This document shows, piece by piece, positions 28,601 through 43,980 of a stretch of DNA of 64,000 nt. Numbering within the stretch: position 1 is the first letter of the stretch; each line of letters starts with the position of its first letter. Made by a program: the position numbers and the translations under genes. Origin of the DNA: Haematococcus lacustris (taxonomy: Eukaryota; Chlorophyta; Chlorophyceae; Chlamydomonadales; Haematococcaceae); the NCBI GenBank assembly GCA_030144725.1, contig JASKMD010000025.1, positions 1,178,001-1,242,000 of the forward strand. The letters run 5' to 3'. Below the pieces are notes generated by a model, which had not been told where the DNA came from, made no database searches, and worked only from the letters and a program-made list of their open reading frames with translations.

Positions 28601-30232
28601 GGCCAGGGCAGGGGTGCACTTCATCAAGGTGGACAGCAGGGTACTGCAAGGGGTGTGCAAGCAGCTGGGGCTCACAAGGGAGACAGAAGAGGTGTTCTGC
28701 GCAGAGCCAGCCCGCAGCCAGCATTGGGACAGGTGGTTTAGCACGAAGGGCAGGTGGAACAGCGCCTGGTGCGTCCAGCCTGGAGCCAGCAGCGTGACCA
28801 GCCAGTGCGGGGCATGATGTGGTGCCCTGTAGTGCCCCCCCGCAAGCCCCCACAGGCCCCACGCAGCAGCCAGGAGGCCTCACAGCCAGCAGCCTCAGAG
28901 CCTGGGCCCAGCACTCCCCCGCCAGCCAAGCGCAGCAAGCGCACCAAGGCTGAGCCGGCAGCTGAGCCCACAAAGGGCAAGGGCAAGGCTGCCAAGGCAA
29001 AGCCAGCACCACAGCCAGGCAGGTGGCTGGACAGGGACTGCAATGCAGCGCTGAACATGCAGCGCATTGGGGAGAGCAGGTGGCGGCCACTGGAGCTGTG
29101 CTGGTGGCCAGACCAGGGAGCGCTGCCAGCCAAGGGCAAGGAGTACCCTGGCCTGGGCTACAAGCGAGTGCGAGACAGGCCACCCAAGGCCCAGCAGCAG
29201 CAGCAGCCTGCTGAGGCACAGTAGTGTGTGCCCCCCTTTGAGCTGTCATCAGCTTTCAATTAGTGCATGTTTTGTCATGCCAACTCTACGTCATAGCCCT
29301 GTCACAGGGGTCAGGCAATGCTGTAGGTGGTAGGCGACCGTGACCATGTGTATGCCATGTTTAGGCCATGAGCATGCCATGCGATGGGAACACCACACAG
29401 AAAGAACACTGTTTTGTAGTGGTCCACAACTAGTGTGTTCGACTGCAATGAAGGCTCAAGGTTGAGGGCCAAGGTGCTGTATGGGCTATGTCGAGCTTGT
29501 CCAAGAGCCATGTGCTATATCTCCATGCAGCATGTGCAGCATGCACATCCTAGACATATAGCTTCTTGCCAGCAACCCACCATCAGCATTGTCATTGGAC
29601 ACCAACATTACTGTGGTGGCTGCAAACTTCAGGGCCGCTGCCTCCCTCTCAATATTGAGTAACACCCAGGGCAACTCTGCTGCCACGTCACGCCCGATGA
29701 GAGCCACCAGCACTGTCCAGTCATGGGGCGAGGGTGGGTGGGTGCTTGCCACTAGGTGGCGGGGCAACTGCGAGGGGGTGGGCAGGGGGTAGGAGGGAGT
29801 GGCAGGTGGAGTGGCAGGTGGAGTGAGCCTGATGCGCCAGCCTAGGTTTCTGCCATTGATGGGTGCAAACAGGTGGCAGGGCACGCTAGGGCAGCATATG
29901 TCACTTTTATCCGCAAGACATCACATGGTGGCTTGCAGGGCTCAACAGGCTTGCAGGGCCATGATGAGGATGATGGGAGGGCTGAACTGCAGGGTCAGCT
30001 ACACCTTGTCTCCTGCCTGCCTGCCTGCAACTGCTGCTGTTGCCCGAGCCAAGCGTGCCTCACCTCGTGGGACTTCAGCAGGTTTAGCTGGCAGTGGAGA
30101 AAAACTAATAGAAGTTGAACCCAGGCTTGCGATGAACACCGGGTCGCCAAGCACATCCCGGGCAGGCAAGCTGTTCAGATTGCGATGTGCCTTTGTTTTA
30201 AACTTAGTGAGTGACTGTTGGTGATGAATCAA
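22703..30232 (-). CDS. Glycosyltransferase-like protein (GT69/CAP59-like pattern)
   Basis: Exons (minus) with matching phases: 30232-30064, 29712-29581, 26262-26127, 25582-25515, 25427-25340, 25182-25040, 24711-24622, 24557 to about 24400, about 23430 to 23212, 22961-22703. The joined protein starts MIHHQQSLTKFKTKAHRN. It then has a GT-A-like core: VLVALIGRDVAAELPWVLLN, VMLVSNDNADD, RFKKSLQVLAEARNVYLAAL, EWLLVVVDE, WPVRRHERIITDL, GGWAMYRANLL and CEHVSLNKCLREQQHAR. The order (strand, ND..D turn, ARN.YL, hydrophobic VVVDE) resembles Cryptococcus CAP59/CMT1-type mannosyltransferases of GT69. The family call is inference; the gene itself is well supported. Intron 2 (3.3 kb) contains the long Fanzor-like element. 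Other introns contain CCCCCG, GGTCAT and 19-bp arrays. The join between the exons at 24557 and 23430 is not resolved. Confidence 0.65.
23462..24117. repeat. 19-bp minisatellite, ~34 units, two variants
   Basis: Unit CAGTGCCTCAGYCACACGT, where Y defines a T-type (CAGTCAC) and a C-type (CAGCCAC). A few units carry ATGT in place of ACGT. It lies in an intron of the glycosyltransferase gene. Because 19 is not a multiple of 3, all three plus frames stay open and give false repeat proteins. Confidence 0.95.
24738..25012. repeat. (CCCCCG)n hexanucleotide array
   Basis: About 45 CCCCCG units in the glycosyltransferase intron between exons 25182-25040 and 24711-24622. The minus strand, which is the transcribed mRNA sense, is GGGGGC-rich and could form G-quadruplexes. 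Confidence 0.97.
25581..25648. repeat. (CAG)n run abutting a splice acceptor
   Basis: CAG units (CTG on the mRNA strand) run directly into the 3' splice site of the exon starting at 25582. Confidence 0.9.
25765..25894. repeat. (GGTCAT)n hexanucleotide array
   Basis: About 21 perfect units within the glycosyltransferase intron between exons 26262-26127 and 25582-25515. Confidence 0.97.
26924..26928 (+). promoter_or_regulatory. TATA box of the Fanzor-like gene
   Basis: TATAA lies 45 bp before the ATG at 26973, inside the left-end block conserved in copy A (TATAA at 8723-8727). The element therefore appears to carry its own promoter. Confidence 0.55.
26973..29224 (+). pseudogene. Fanzor-like RNA-guided nuclease gene, degenerate
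   Basis: Starts MPPRKRPSAAEQDPLP with two basic nuclear-localisation-like clusters (PRKRP, PRKRG). Exons: 26973-27042, 27123-27190 and 27279-27996 (an intron inside this last one is possible), then a GC-AG intron 27997-28209 and an exon from 28210 (ERYVKLYAKAARARLG). The middle has an acidic Glu-Pro run (27570-27625) and helical blocks of unknown role. The C terminus lies in another frame (about 28754-29224). It carries a Lys/Ala/Pro linker, the motif DRDCNAALNMQRIG, which fits the RuvC-III D..NAA.N signature of TnpB/Fanzor, and WRPLELCWW. I find no RuvC-I, no RuvC-II (which survives in copy G) and no zinc-finger cysteines. With the frame break near 28750 this copy is probably inactive. Confidence 0.6.
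28033..28198. repeat. (CTGACC)n / (TTAAAC) intronic array
   Basis: CTGACC units punctuated by TTAAAC fill the GC-AG intron of the Fanzor-like gene. Confidence 0.9.
29225..29480 (+). ncRNA. Candidate omega (guide) RNA scaffold of the Fanzor-like element
   Basis: The ~255 bp after the stop are the most conserved part of the family and survive alone in copies B, C, D and F. Visible parts, in order: GTGTGTGCCCC, AGCTGTCATCAGC, a perfect hairpin CCCTG-TCA-CAGGG (also in copy A; copy B has a different but still pairable GCCC-CAAC-GGGC), a CATGTGTATGC minisatellite, GGGAACTCCACACAGA, TTTGTAGTGGT and TTCGACTGCAATGAAGGCTC, ending AAGGTGCTG. In known TnpB/Fanzor systems the guide RNA is encoded at this end and its guide is the flanking DNA. 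That role here is inference. Confidence 0.4.
29482..29580. other. Glycosyltransferase intron flank right of the element
   Basis: Contains the second copy of the 17-18-bp flanking direct repeat, followed by the splice donor side (GATG|gtgggt) of exon 29712-29581. Confidence 0.5.
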
Positions 30233-30322
30233 ACTTAAACTGCGAAAACGCTGCGATTCGGAGTGTTAGTCTCGTTACAAGTTCGTGACCGCGCTGCGCT
30301 TTCATCAAGTAATTTCGCTATC
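30233..30322. promoter_or_regulatory. Compact divergent promoter
   Basis: Only 90 bp separate the ATG of the minus-strand glycosyltransferase (30232) from the ATG of the plus-strand truncated haemoglobin (30323). It is AT-richer than its surroundings. No clear TATA box was seen. The 5' UTRs must be very short or the transcripts must overlap. Confidence 0.55.
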
Positions 30323-33254
30323 ATGAACGACTTGGCGGCGCGGTTAGAGCGGGCCTCCGAAACTTGGGCCAAAGAGTTGTTGGAGCGCGAAGAGGATGCA
30401 GAATGCTGCGACACGCCTGTAGGTCACCTGCCGTTTCCTGACGTTTCGAAATCTGTCTCGGAAGTATCGGGAGCAAGCTATGTTGACGATGTTACTGCAG
30501 GTGTCCCTGAGCGAATCGCTATACGAGAAGGCGTTGCTGCAAGAAGGAATTGGATCTCCACTTGTTCGTGTTTTGTGTCAGAAGGTCCTGCCGACTGCAG
30601 CGGCGCTGGCTAGGAAGCTGCAGCTCGCTGACGAAGCCAACAAACGTCAGGCATCGACTTGTGTAAGGTTGTGTAAGGACAGTGGCTCCTTGTTGCTCAA
30701 CATCCGCCGTTGACTCTTTTTCTCTCTTCCTTTCCCGCTTGCAGCTACACTGGCTTTGAGCTCTTAGGCGAGCGGCCGCCCTCCCCACCCCATCGTGCCT
30801 GCCCCTTTGCTTCCTACTCTCAGCCGCCTGTTACACTCTCCCCCCCAACTCCACCTCCACAACTCTTTGCCACTGGAAAGTGGGGCAACAGCAACAGCGG
30901 CATCAGCGTGCCTACCACAGCCGCCCTTCAGTCCCACCATCTCTCAGCCCTGTCAATCTCAAGCAGCGTAGAAGCAGGTCAAGATACCGTTCATGCCGCC
31001 CTCCCACCGTCCTACGCCAATGGCTGTCCCGCCCACCCAGACCCCAGCTCTGCTAAGACTAACAACGCATCACACACCCGCCAGATCCGACACTCAGTCG
31101 ACTGGCCCCCTGCGGGCCGCCCCCTGGACCTCCCCTACCCTGGATCTAACCCCAGGTTCAGGCACAGCCATGCTGGAGAGCGTGAAGGCAAGCCAAGCAA
31201 CAGCAGCAGCAATGTCAGCCTGGTGTCAAGTGCTGCTGACAGTGAAGCCTCAGGTGAGCTTATGGGGGCCCAGGCTAGGGTGGTGGCAGTGGGAGAGGGA
31301 GTGGAAGAGAAGTGGGTGGTACTAAAGAGCAACTAAGCACTGAATGAAGTACGCAGCCAGCCACAGGCTCTCATTTGTCATGCAGCACGCCATGAGGGGC
31401 AACCTCCATTTAGTAGAGGCCCTGTGGCAGCAGCAGACCACTGCACCCGCCTTGCCTGCTTGCTAGTCATGTCCAGAGGCCAGTGGTTCATGTCAAGGCT
31501 TCTGAGCTGGTCTGCTGGGGCTGCCAGCCAGGATCTGCACTGCGACCGCAGGGCCCTGCCTGCTGTGTCCCCCACGCTTGGTTGCTTGTGTGGTCGCAGA
31601 GCCAGTGTTTGACGCTGCGTTCAGCGCGCGGCTGTACGACCGCATTGGGGGGTGGGACCTGCTGGCTGCCAGTGTGCAGCTCATGTACCAGCGGCTCCAG
31701 GCAGACCCTGAAACCACCATGTATTTCACAAAGAATGACATCGCCAAGCTACACCGCCACATGGTGAGCCATTGCTTGCCCCCACACTACACCCTACACC
31801 CACATCACCACACCACACCACACCACACCACACCACACCACACCACACCACACACCACACCACACCACACACCACACCACACCACACCACACCACACCAC
31901 ACCACACCACACCACACCACACCACACCACACCACACCACACCACACCACACCACACCACACCACACCACACCACACCACACCACACCACACCACACCAC
32001 ACCACACCACACCACACCACACCACACCACACCACACCACGCCACGCCACGCCACGCCACGCCACGCCACGCCACGCCACGCCACGCCACGCCACGCCAC
32101 GCCACGCCACGCCACGCCACGCCACGCCACGCCACGCCACGCCACGCCAAACCATGCCACGCCACGCCACGCCACGCCACGCCACGCCACGCCAAACCAT
32201 GCCACGCCAAACCATGCCACGCCACGCTACGCCAAGCCCATGCCCACGCCCACGCCTATGCCCACCCCCACGCGCATTCCCTGCCCCTGTGTGCTGATTA
32301 CCTGCAGACCTGCTTCATTGGCAGCGCCCTCAGTGGTGAGTGGGGTGCCAGTAGGGCAGGAGCAGCCAGCCCTGAGATTTAAGCTTGGACTATTTGCTCG
32401 AAATGAACCCTGTGCAGAAACTAGGAACGGATCCGGGGTGCCTTGCTGCTGCTTGTAAGCGCCGAGCAGCTGTGTGTTGCACACCCCTCACCTGACCTCT
32501 GCCGCCGGTGAAAGTGCCCTGGCTGAGTTGTTGCCAGGTCTGCCTGGCGCAATACTGAGCAGTATGGAACACAGCTCCACTGTTACCCCTGACCCCCGCC
32601 CTTGCCGCAGGAAAACTGATCTATACACCCAGCCGCCTGTGGCATATACACCAGAGGATGATGCAAGGTAACCCCTGCCCCCTCCACCCACTCCCTTCAT
32701 GAGTTGTTTAGCTCAGCTAGGACACAGGGGAACAAGGCCCTAGCTGCAACTTGGTATGCAACACCTATGTACTGAAGTAAGGCTGGGAGGTCTGGTAATA
32801 GGGTGGCTGGCTGTGCCCTGCTGCATGCAGAGCAAGGCCTGAGCACCCGCCACATTGACATCATGTGCAAGCATCTGGAGGAGGTAAGGGGAAACTGTAG
32901 CCAGGCTGCTCTAGCACTACCACCACAAGCACCTGCCTCTCACAGTTGCACTGCGCTGCAGCACTGCCCAGCAGCAGCAGCAGCAGTAGCGCTGTCTGCA
33001 CCATTGCTGGCTTGCTGCATGTGCCACAGAGGTCGCATTGCTTCAGCAACAGCATCCAGGGCAAGTGGTAGGAGCAGGGCGCGCCTCAGGCAGATGCAGA
33101 TGTCGCAGGCAGAACTTTCTCTATGATTGTTGTCGTTAGACTAATCAAGCAGGAGCTGGTGTGGCTGTGCTGGTCTGTGCAGGTGCTGGTGTCCCTGGGG
33201 GTGCAGGAGGATGTGCTGCGCCAGGCCCTGCGCTGCTTGGAGGTGAGCTGGTGA
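30323..33254 (+). CDS. Truncated haemoglobin with long N-terminal extension
   Basis: Exons: 30323-30418, 30501-30667, 30745-31253, 31600-31763, 32308-32335, 32611-32667, 32831-32883, 33183-33254. They total 1146 nt, or 381 aa plus stop, in frame. Residues ~1-85 are helical and acidic ([20 protein letters not shown]). Residues ~90-257 are Ser/Pro-rich and probably disordered. The C-terminal ~120 residues are a truncated-haemoglobin domain: [40 protein letters not shown], a CFIGSALSG turn (the usual GG is SG), WHIHQRMM with the expected proximal His, then [18 protein letters not shown] and [16 protein letters not shown]. Such proteins bind haem and O2 or NO. The last exon may instead splice at 33242|gtgagc into further 3' exons. 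Divergent partner of the glycosyltransferase gene. Confidence 0.88.
31801..32228. repeat. (CCACA)n switching to (CCACG)n pentamer array
   Basis: In a truncated-haemoglobin intron. Units are CCACA up to 32040 and then almost all CCACG, with a few CCAAACCATG interruptions at the right end. The sharp switch suggests two separate expansion phases. Confidence 0.95.
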
Positions 33255-34835
33255 ACAGCAGAGCCAGCTGAAGCCGCAGCAAGAGTAGGCTTAATCAAAG
33301 TGCAAGGGCGGACAGGGCGGTGGCTGTGCCTGCTGTGCCTGGGGCGGCTGCAATGGCAGCAGCTGCTGTGGCTGCGGCGGCTGTGGCTGGGCTTGTCTGC
33401 TGCAGCGGTGGCTACAGGCAACAGGCCCTGAGGCTCAGTGTTGTGGTCGACACATACGCTACCCGCAGTCTGCACTGTTGAGCTGTTGGCAGCCGCAGCC
33501 GCTATCTAATGCCGGGGCTGCTTTGTGGCAAATCCTTTTTTCGTAATGAAGAGGAACGGCTATCGTATTGTGTATGATATGTATGTGTGTTTTCGTTTTT
33601 ATATAGCAGTGCAGACTGCGGGTGCTGATGATGGGATTTCAAACGAACACCAGCATGGCATGACTGGTGGTGCTGGAAAAGTGCTGAGCTGCCAGTTAAG
33701 AAGACACATGCTGGCAGCCATGTGTTCACAGCCTGCACCACATTGCTATGGTGCTCAGCCCCCACACCTAAGCCTCAGCTGCCCCTGCTGCATCAGCTGC
33801 CCCTGCTGCCCCTGCCCCTGCTGCATCAGCTGCCCCTGCTGTCTTAGCTGCCCCTGCTGCCGTGATTGCTGCTGCAGTCTACCAAGTGGATTTTCTCATG
33901 CAAGGATGGCCTGGACATGAAGCTGGCACCCGCTGATTGCCAATTTGCTTAGTGGGGTCACATTACTGCTCACAGCGACCTGTGCCTGGACATGCAAGCA
34001 AGCAGTGGTTCGGATTAATGGTTGCAGCACTCAGGACCCAGACTGCTGGGCCCCTGGTTTTAGCATCTCGCTTCATGCCACTGCAAATACCAGCTTCCTG
34101 CCTGTGCACACACATGCACCCCACCACTGCCACCGCCATGGCCTCCATCACCATCACAACTGGTACCACCATCACAACACCCACCGCCACCACTATGTCT
34201 GTGGGAGTACTTCAAGCTGCTAGTGCTCAGGTGGCCAAAGGCGGGTGGTCAAGCTTTCCTGCCTAGGGGCCGCTCTTGACTCCAGCACTTTTTCTTCAAG
34301 CCTAAAATCACCATGCACCTCCGCAGAGGGCATGGTCTTGCAATCGGCACCGGCTGTGTGACAGCACACAGGGCTTGGGACCTGCAGGCCGCCAGTATGC
34401 ACATGATCTCAGTGAAATTGCATCAGGAGCTCAAGGTCAGCGGATAGCAGCCATGAGGGGTGGTATGGTGTAGCATCTGGGCTGTTGGGTGTGTTTGAAG
34501 ACTGCCGTTGCTTTGTCGTTTATTTCAAAAAACATCAGGATGCTTGCCTGCCCCTTGCCCCTTGCCCCTCACCAGCTAAGGGTAGAAAGAAGTGAACAAT
34601 GAGGATGGTGCAGAATAAATGGGCCTCGAAGGATTTGTTTGGTGCGTGATGTAGTGAAGGTGAACTAGTCCGCAAAGAAAGAGGCTGATCATGTAGTTGC
34701 AACGAGTTTCGAATAATGCATGGCATGTAGTGTTTATTTTCATGACAATTTTCTATGACAAGCGATTGTTGAGGGCTCTATCCGCTGTTGCTCTGGTGCA
34801 GTTTGACGAAGTAATGTCCCCAAGTGCTGTATATG
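33255..34835. other. Region downstream of truncated haemoglobin, no firm gene
   Basis: Holds a CTGCCCCTGCTGCATCAG-type minisatellite (33780-33870), an AT-rich stretch (33530-33610) and one splice-bounded frame at 34390-34437 (AASMHMISVKLHQELK) that could be a further 3' exon of the globin gene. Nothing else was recognised. Confidence 0.4.
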
Positions 34836-34843
34836 GCTATCAA

Positions 34844-34976
34844 TAGGGGTCGTCCCGACCCATCTAACGTTGGACTAGATTAGACGAATCTAACTAGATT
34901 AGACGAATCTAACCTAGTACAACCATCTAATCTAACGTTAGATCTACGTAGATCTACGTAGATGGGACGATCCCTA
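34844..34976. mobile_element. hAT-type MITE, 133 bp
   Basis: Terminal inverted repeats TAGGGGTCGTCCC (left) and TAGGGATCGTCCC (right, reverse complement) match at 12 of 13 positions. They are flanked by a perfect 8-bp target duplication GCTATCAA (34836-34843 and 34977-34984). The interior is made of CTAGATTAGACGAATCTAA and ATCTACGTAG palindromes. An 8-bp duplication plus TAGGG ends is diagnostic of the hAT superfamily. No coding capacity. Confidence 0.85.
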
Positions 34977-34984
34977 GCTATCAA

Positions 34985-35913
34985 TCGTCTCACTTAGCAG
35001 GGTTATTTTCGCTTGCGGACGCATATTTATTTATTTCGCTTGCTGACGCATATCGCTATGCTGCAAATACTTTATAGCGAAGTACACTGATACCCTATCG
35101 CCTCTTGTGGTGAGGGCGCATGTATAGAAAGTTAAGGTAAATGGGGGAGGTAGCCAGACATGTCTGACATGGCTTGTTGCTTGTGACTGCTTGTTTCATT
35201 GCAGTAAAACTGGACACGACAGTGAGATTACAGGCACCTTGGCCCTCAACCTTGAGCCTTCATTGCAGTCGAACACACTAATGGTGAACTACTACAAAAC
35301 GGTGTTTTTGTCTGTGTGGAGTTCAAACAGTGAGATTATAGTATGCAGCCAATCGGCATTTGCATCTTCGTCCTCACGGCACCGCTGCAATGTTTCTTCA
35401 TCCCCTTTTGCCATCTGATCTTCTGGTGCCTCCTTCAAGCCGAGTGTGATGAGGCGCAAGCACCATAATGTGATTTGGCCGCGAAAAAGGTGTAGCAATA
35501 AGCGCTTTGTCTGAGTCCCGCAGAGCTGTACATTACCGGCCTTGGATGGTGCTAGTGAAAGCAATCCAGGTGGGAAGGTTCAGCTACGTATACTGTTGGT
35601 TAAAACCACCTTGCAGTTGTTACGGTAGCAGATGCAGTAAGGGGCAGGGCGGCCAAGCAGCCTAGCGGTGTAAACCACCATAATCATCATGCAAGTGGTT
35701 GTCCGAGTTAAGGTTCTCACTCAGGGGTTGTGTAGTGTGCCATGCAGCTTATCTAACATGGTGGTAAGTGGCCAGAAAGATAGCATACCCCGCTCCTGAG
35801 TGGCCCAGCATTCGAACAACAATGCCAATCTTCCGATATGCTTTGCACCATGCCCAGCGTCCAGAAAGCCCGGCGGGCAATACTTATTCCCACTTCTACG
35901 CGCCGCATGCATC
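34985..35913. other. Intergenic, one element fragment only
   Basis: Apart from copy F (35234-35326) and a local TTTATTTATTTCGCTTG repeat near 35020-35050, no gene or RNA is evident. Confidence 0.5.
35234..35326 (-). mobile_element. Fanzor-like 3' tail fragment (copy F) with target duplication
   Basis: 93 bp matching the terminal part of the 3' module in minus orientation (GAACTCCACACAGAC to AAGGTGC). It is bracketed by a 15-bp direct repeat ACAGTGAGATTAYAG (35219-35233 and 35327-35341, 14 of 15 identical) that looks like a target-site duplication. Confidence 0.7.
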
Positions 35914-36561
35914 TCACTGAAGGCTTCGGGCGCTGATCGGCGTGTCCGCTCCTGGTCCGCCGGCTATGAGCGACAGCGGTATACCTTGCTGCGCCGCGCC
36001 AGAGGCCGCCATGTCGACGTCTCCGGTATCGCTTTGCTCACCCAAGTGTCTTGGCAAGCTGAGCTCGCCCTGCTCGTCGTGGCTTTGCCCAGCGCCTTGC
36101 AGTTCCCCGTCCATGGAATCTGCCACCTCCCCAATGATATCAACGCCGGCGCCGACGTCCGTGACCGATCCCGCGCACGCACACGCCGCTGCCGTTGCGG
36201 TCGCAGCAACCAGCGCCTCGCGCTCCAGCCGTTGCCATGCCTCTGTGCTGCTGCCACTGCCATGGAGGATGTAGGCCGCGTGGCTTGTAGATGGCTCTGA
36301 AAGCGTCGGCGATTGCTGAGATGTTGAAGTCGGAGCGCTGTCGAGCTGGATCCCTTCCTGCAACCCCGCGTCGCTCAATAGCCTCGAAGTCGCTGCTTTT
36401 CTGTTCGTCCCTGCCGATGCTGCTGATATGGATGCTGCCTCCACCACTGCTACTGCTGGTTCGGCTCTTGCGCTGTGTGCCAGAGAGTGCTTGGCAGCAA
36501 CTGTCTTAGCTTCTGGCAACGGCAGGTATGCACTTGCAGGCGACATCCACGTGCGGTACAC
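35914..36561 (-). CDS. Possible disordered Ala/Ser-rich protein or last exon
   Basis: Open frame of 215 codons beginning MYRTWMSPASAYLPLPEAK, rich in Ala, Ser and Glu, with no domain I recognise. An in-frame acceptor (CCAG at about 36521) suggests it may be a terminal exon. It is not a simple-repeat artefact. The upstream part was not found. Confidence 0.35.
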   Translation of the reverse strand: MYRTWMSPASAYLPLPEAKTVAAKHSLAHSARAEPAVAVVEAASISAASAGTNRKAATSRLLSDAGLQEGIQLDSAPTSTSQQSPTLSEPSTSHAAYILHGSGSSTEAWQRLEREALVAATATAAACACAGSVTDVGAGVDIIGEVADSMDGELQGAGQSHDEQGELSLPRHLGEQSDTGDVDMAASGAAQQGIPLSLIAGGPGADTPISARSLQ

Positions 36562-36927
36562 GCCTGGGGGTTACACCAAACCATTGCGTAAACAAGTGAA
36601 GAGGGAGGGATAGAAGGAAGGAGCGGAGACGCGAAGCAGCGAAGGAGGCAGTCAGACAGGCAGTGGAGTAGGGTGTGGGTGTGCCACGAATGATGACAGA
36701 CATCAGCACAACATTCACCTTTATCCCCTAGGCACCCCCTGAGTACCCCTAGGCATTGGCTGACTATGCCCTGGGTGAGGCAAGGGGCTAGTGGCAGAGA
36801 GTGGGCAGGGCAGGGCAGGGAAAGGGAAGGGCAGGGGCATCAGAGCAAGGGAAACTGCAAGCAGGGGCAGGCATTGCAAGAGGTGGGTGGGATGTGCATG
36901 CGGGCTTGGGGATCCCATGGTGCTCAC

Positions 36928-43855
<6,928 letters not shown>

Positions 43856-43980
43856 TAAGATATGTTTTAGCCATCTGTCCGCTTAACATCTGTATGTAAC
43901 AGTGCCACCTGTCAGGCAAGCGGCAGTGGGCACTAAGCAGGAATAGTTGCGGTGGGGAGGAGGGGAAGCGGCACAGTGGA

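Larger units (their letters stand above)
26848..29480 (+). mobile_element. Fanzor/TnpB-like element, longest copy (copy E)
   Basis: Left end: doubled CTTTGGTCGGAGTGCC followed by GAACGAGTGACATCGCC, shared with copy A. Right end: conserved 3' noncoding module ending GGCCAAGGTGCTG, shared with six other copies. Between them is a spliced plus-strand gene with a RuvC-III-like C terminus. The element sits antisense in intron 2 of the glycosyltransferase gene. It is flanked by a long direct repeat (GTCGAGCTTGTCCAAGAG at 26722-26739, and the last 17 bases of it at 29491-29507), so the inserted unit may be somewhat larger than given. No terminal inverted repeats were seen, consistent with TnpB/Fanzor-type elements. 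Confidence 0.75.

Noticed and set aside
30419..30500. Frameshift in the globin gene
   Set aside because: An 82-bp GT-AG intron (gtaggt to ctgcag) explains the frame change and makes the whole gene sum to a multiple of three.
31383..31465. Extra globin exon [14 protein letters not shown]
   Set aside because: Exon 31253 splices directly to 31600 in phase (SEPVFDAAF); no donor follows this frame.
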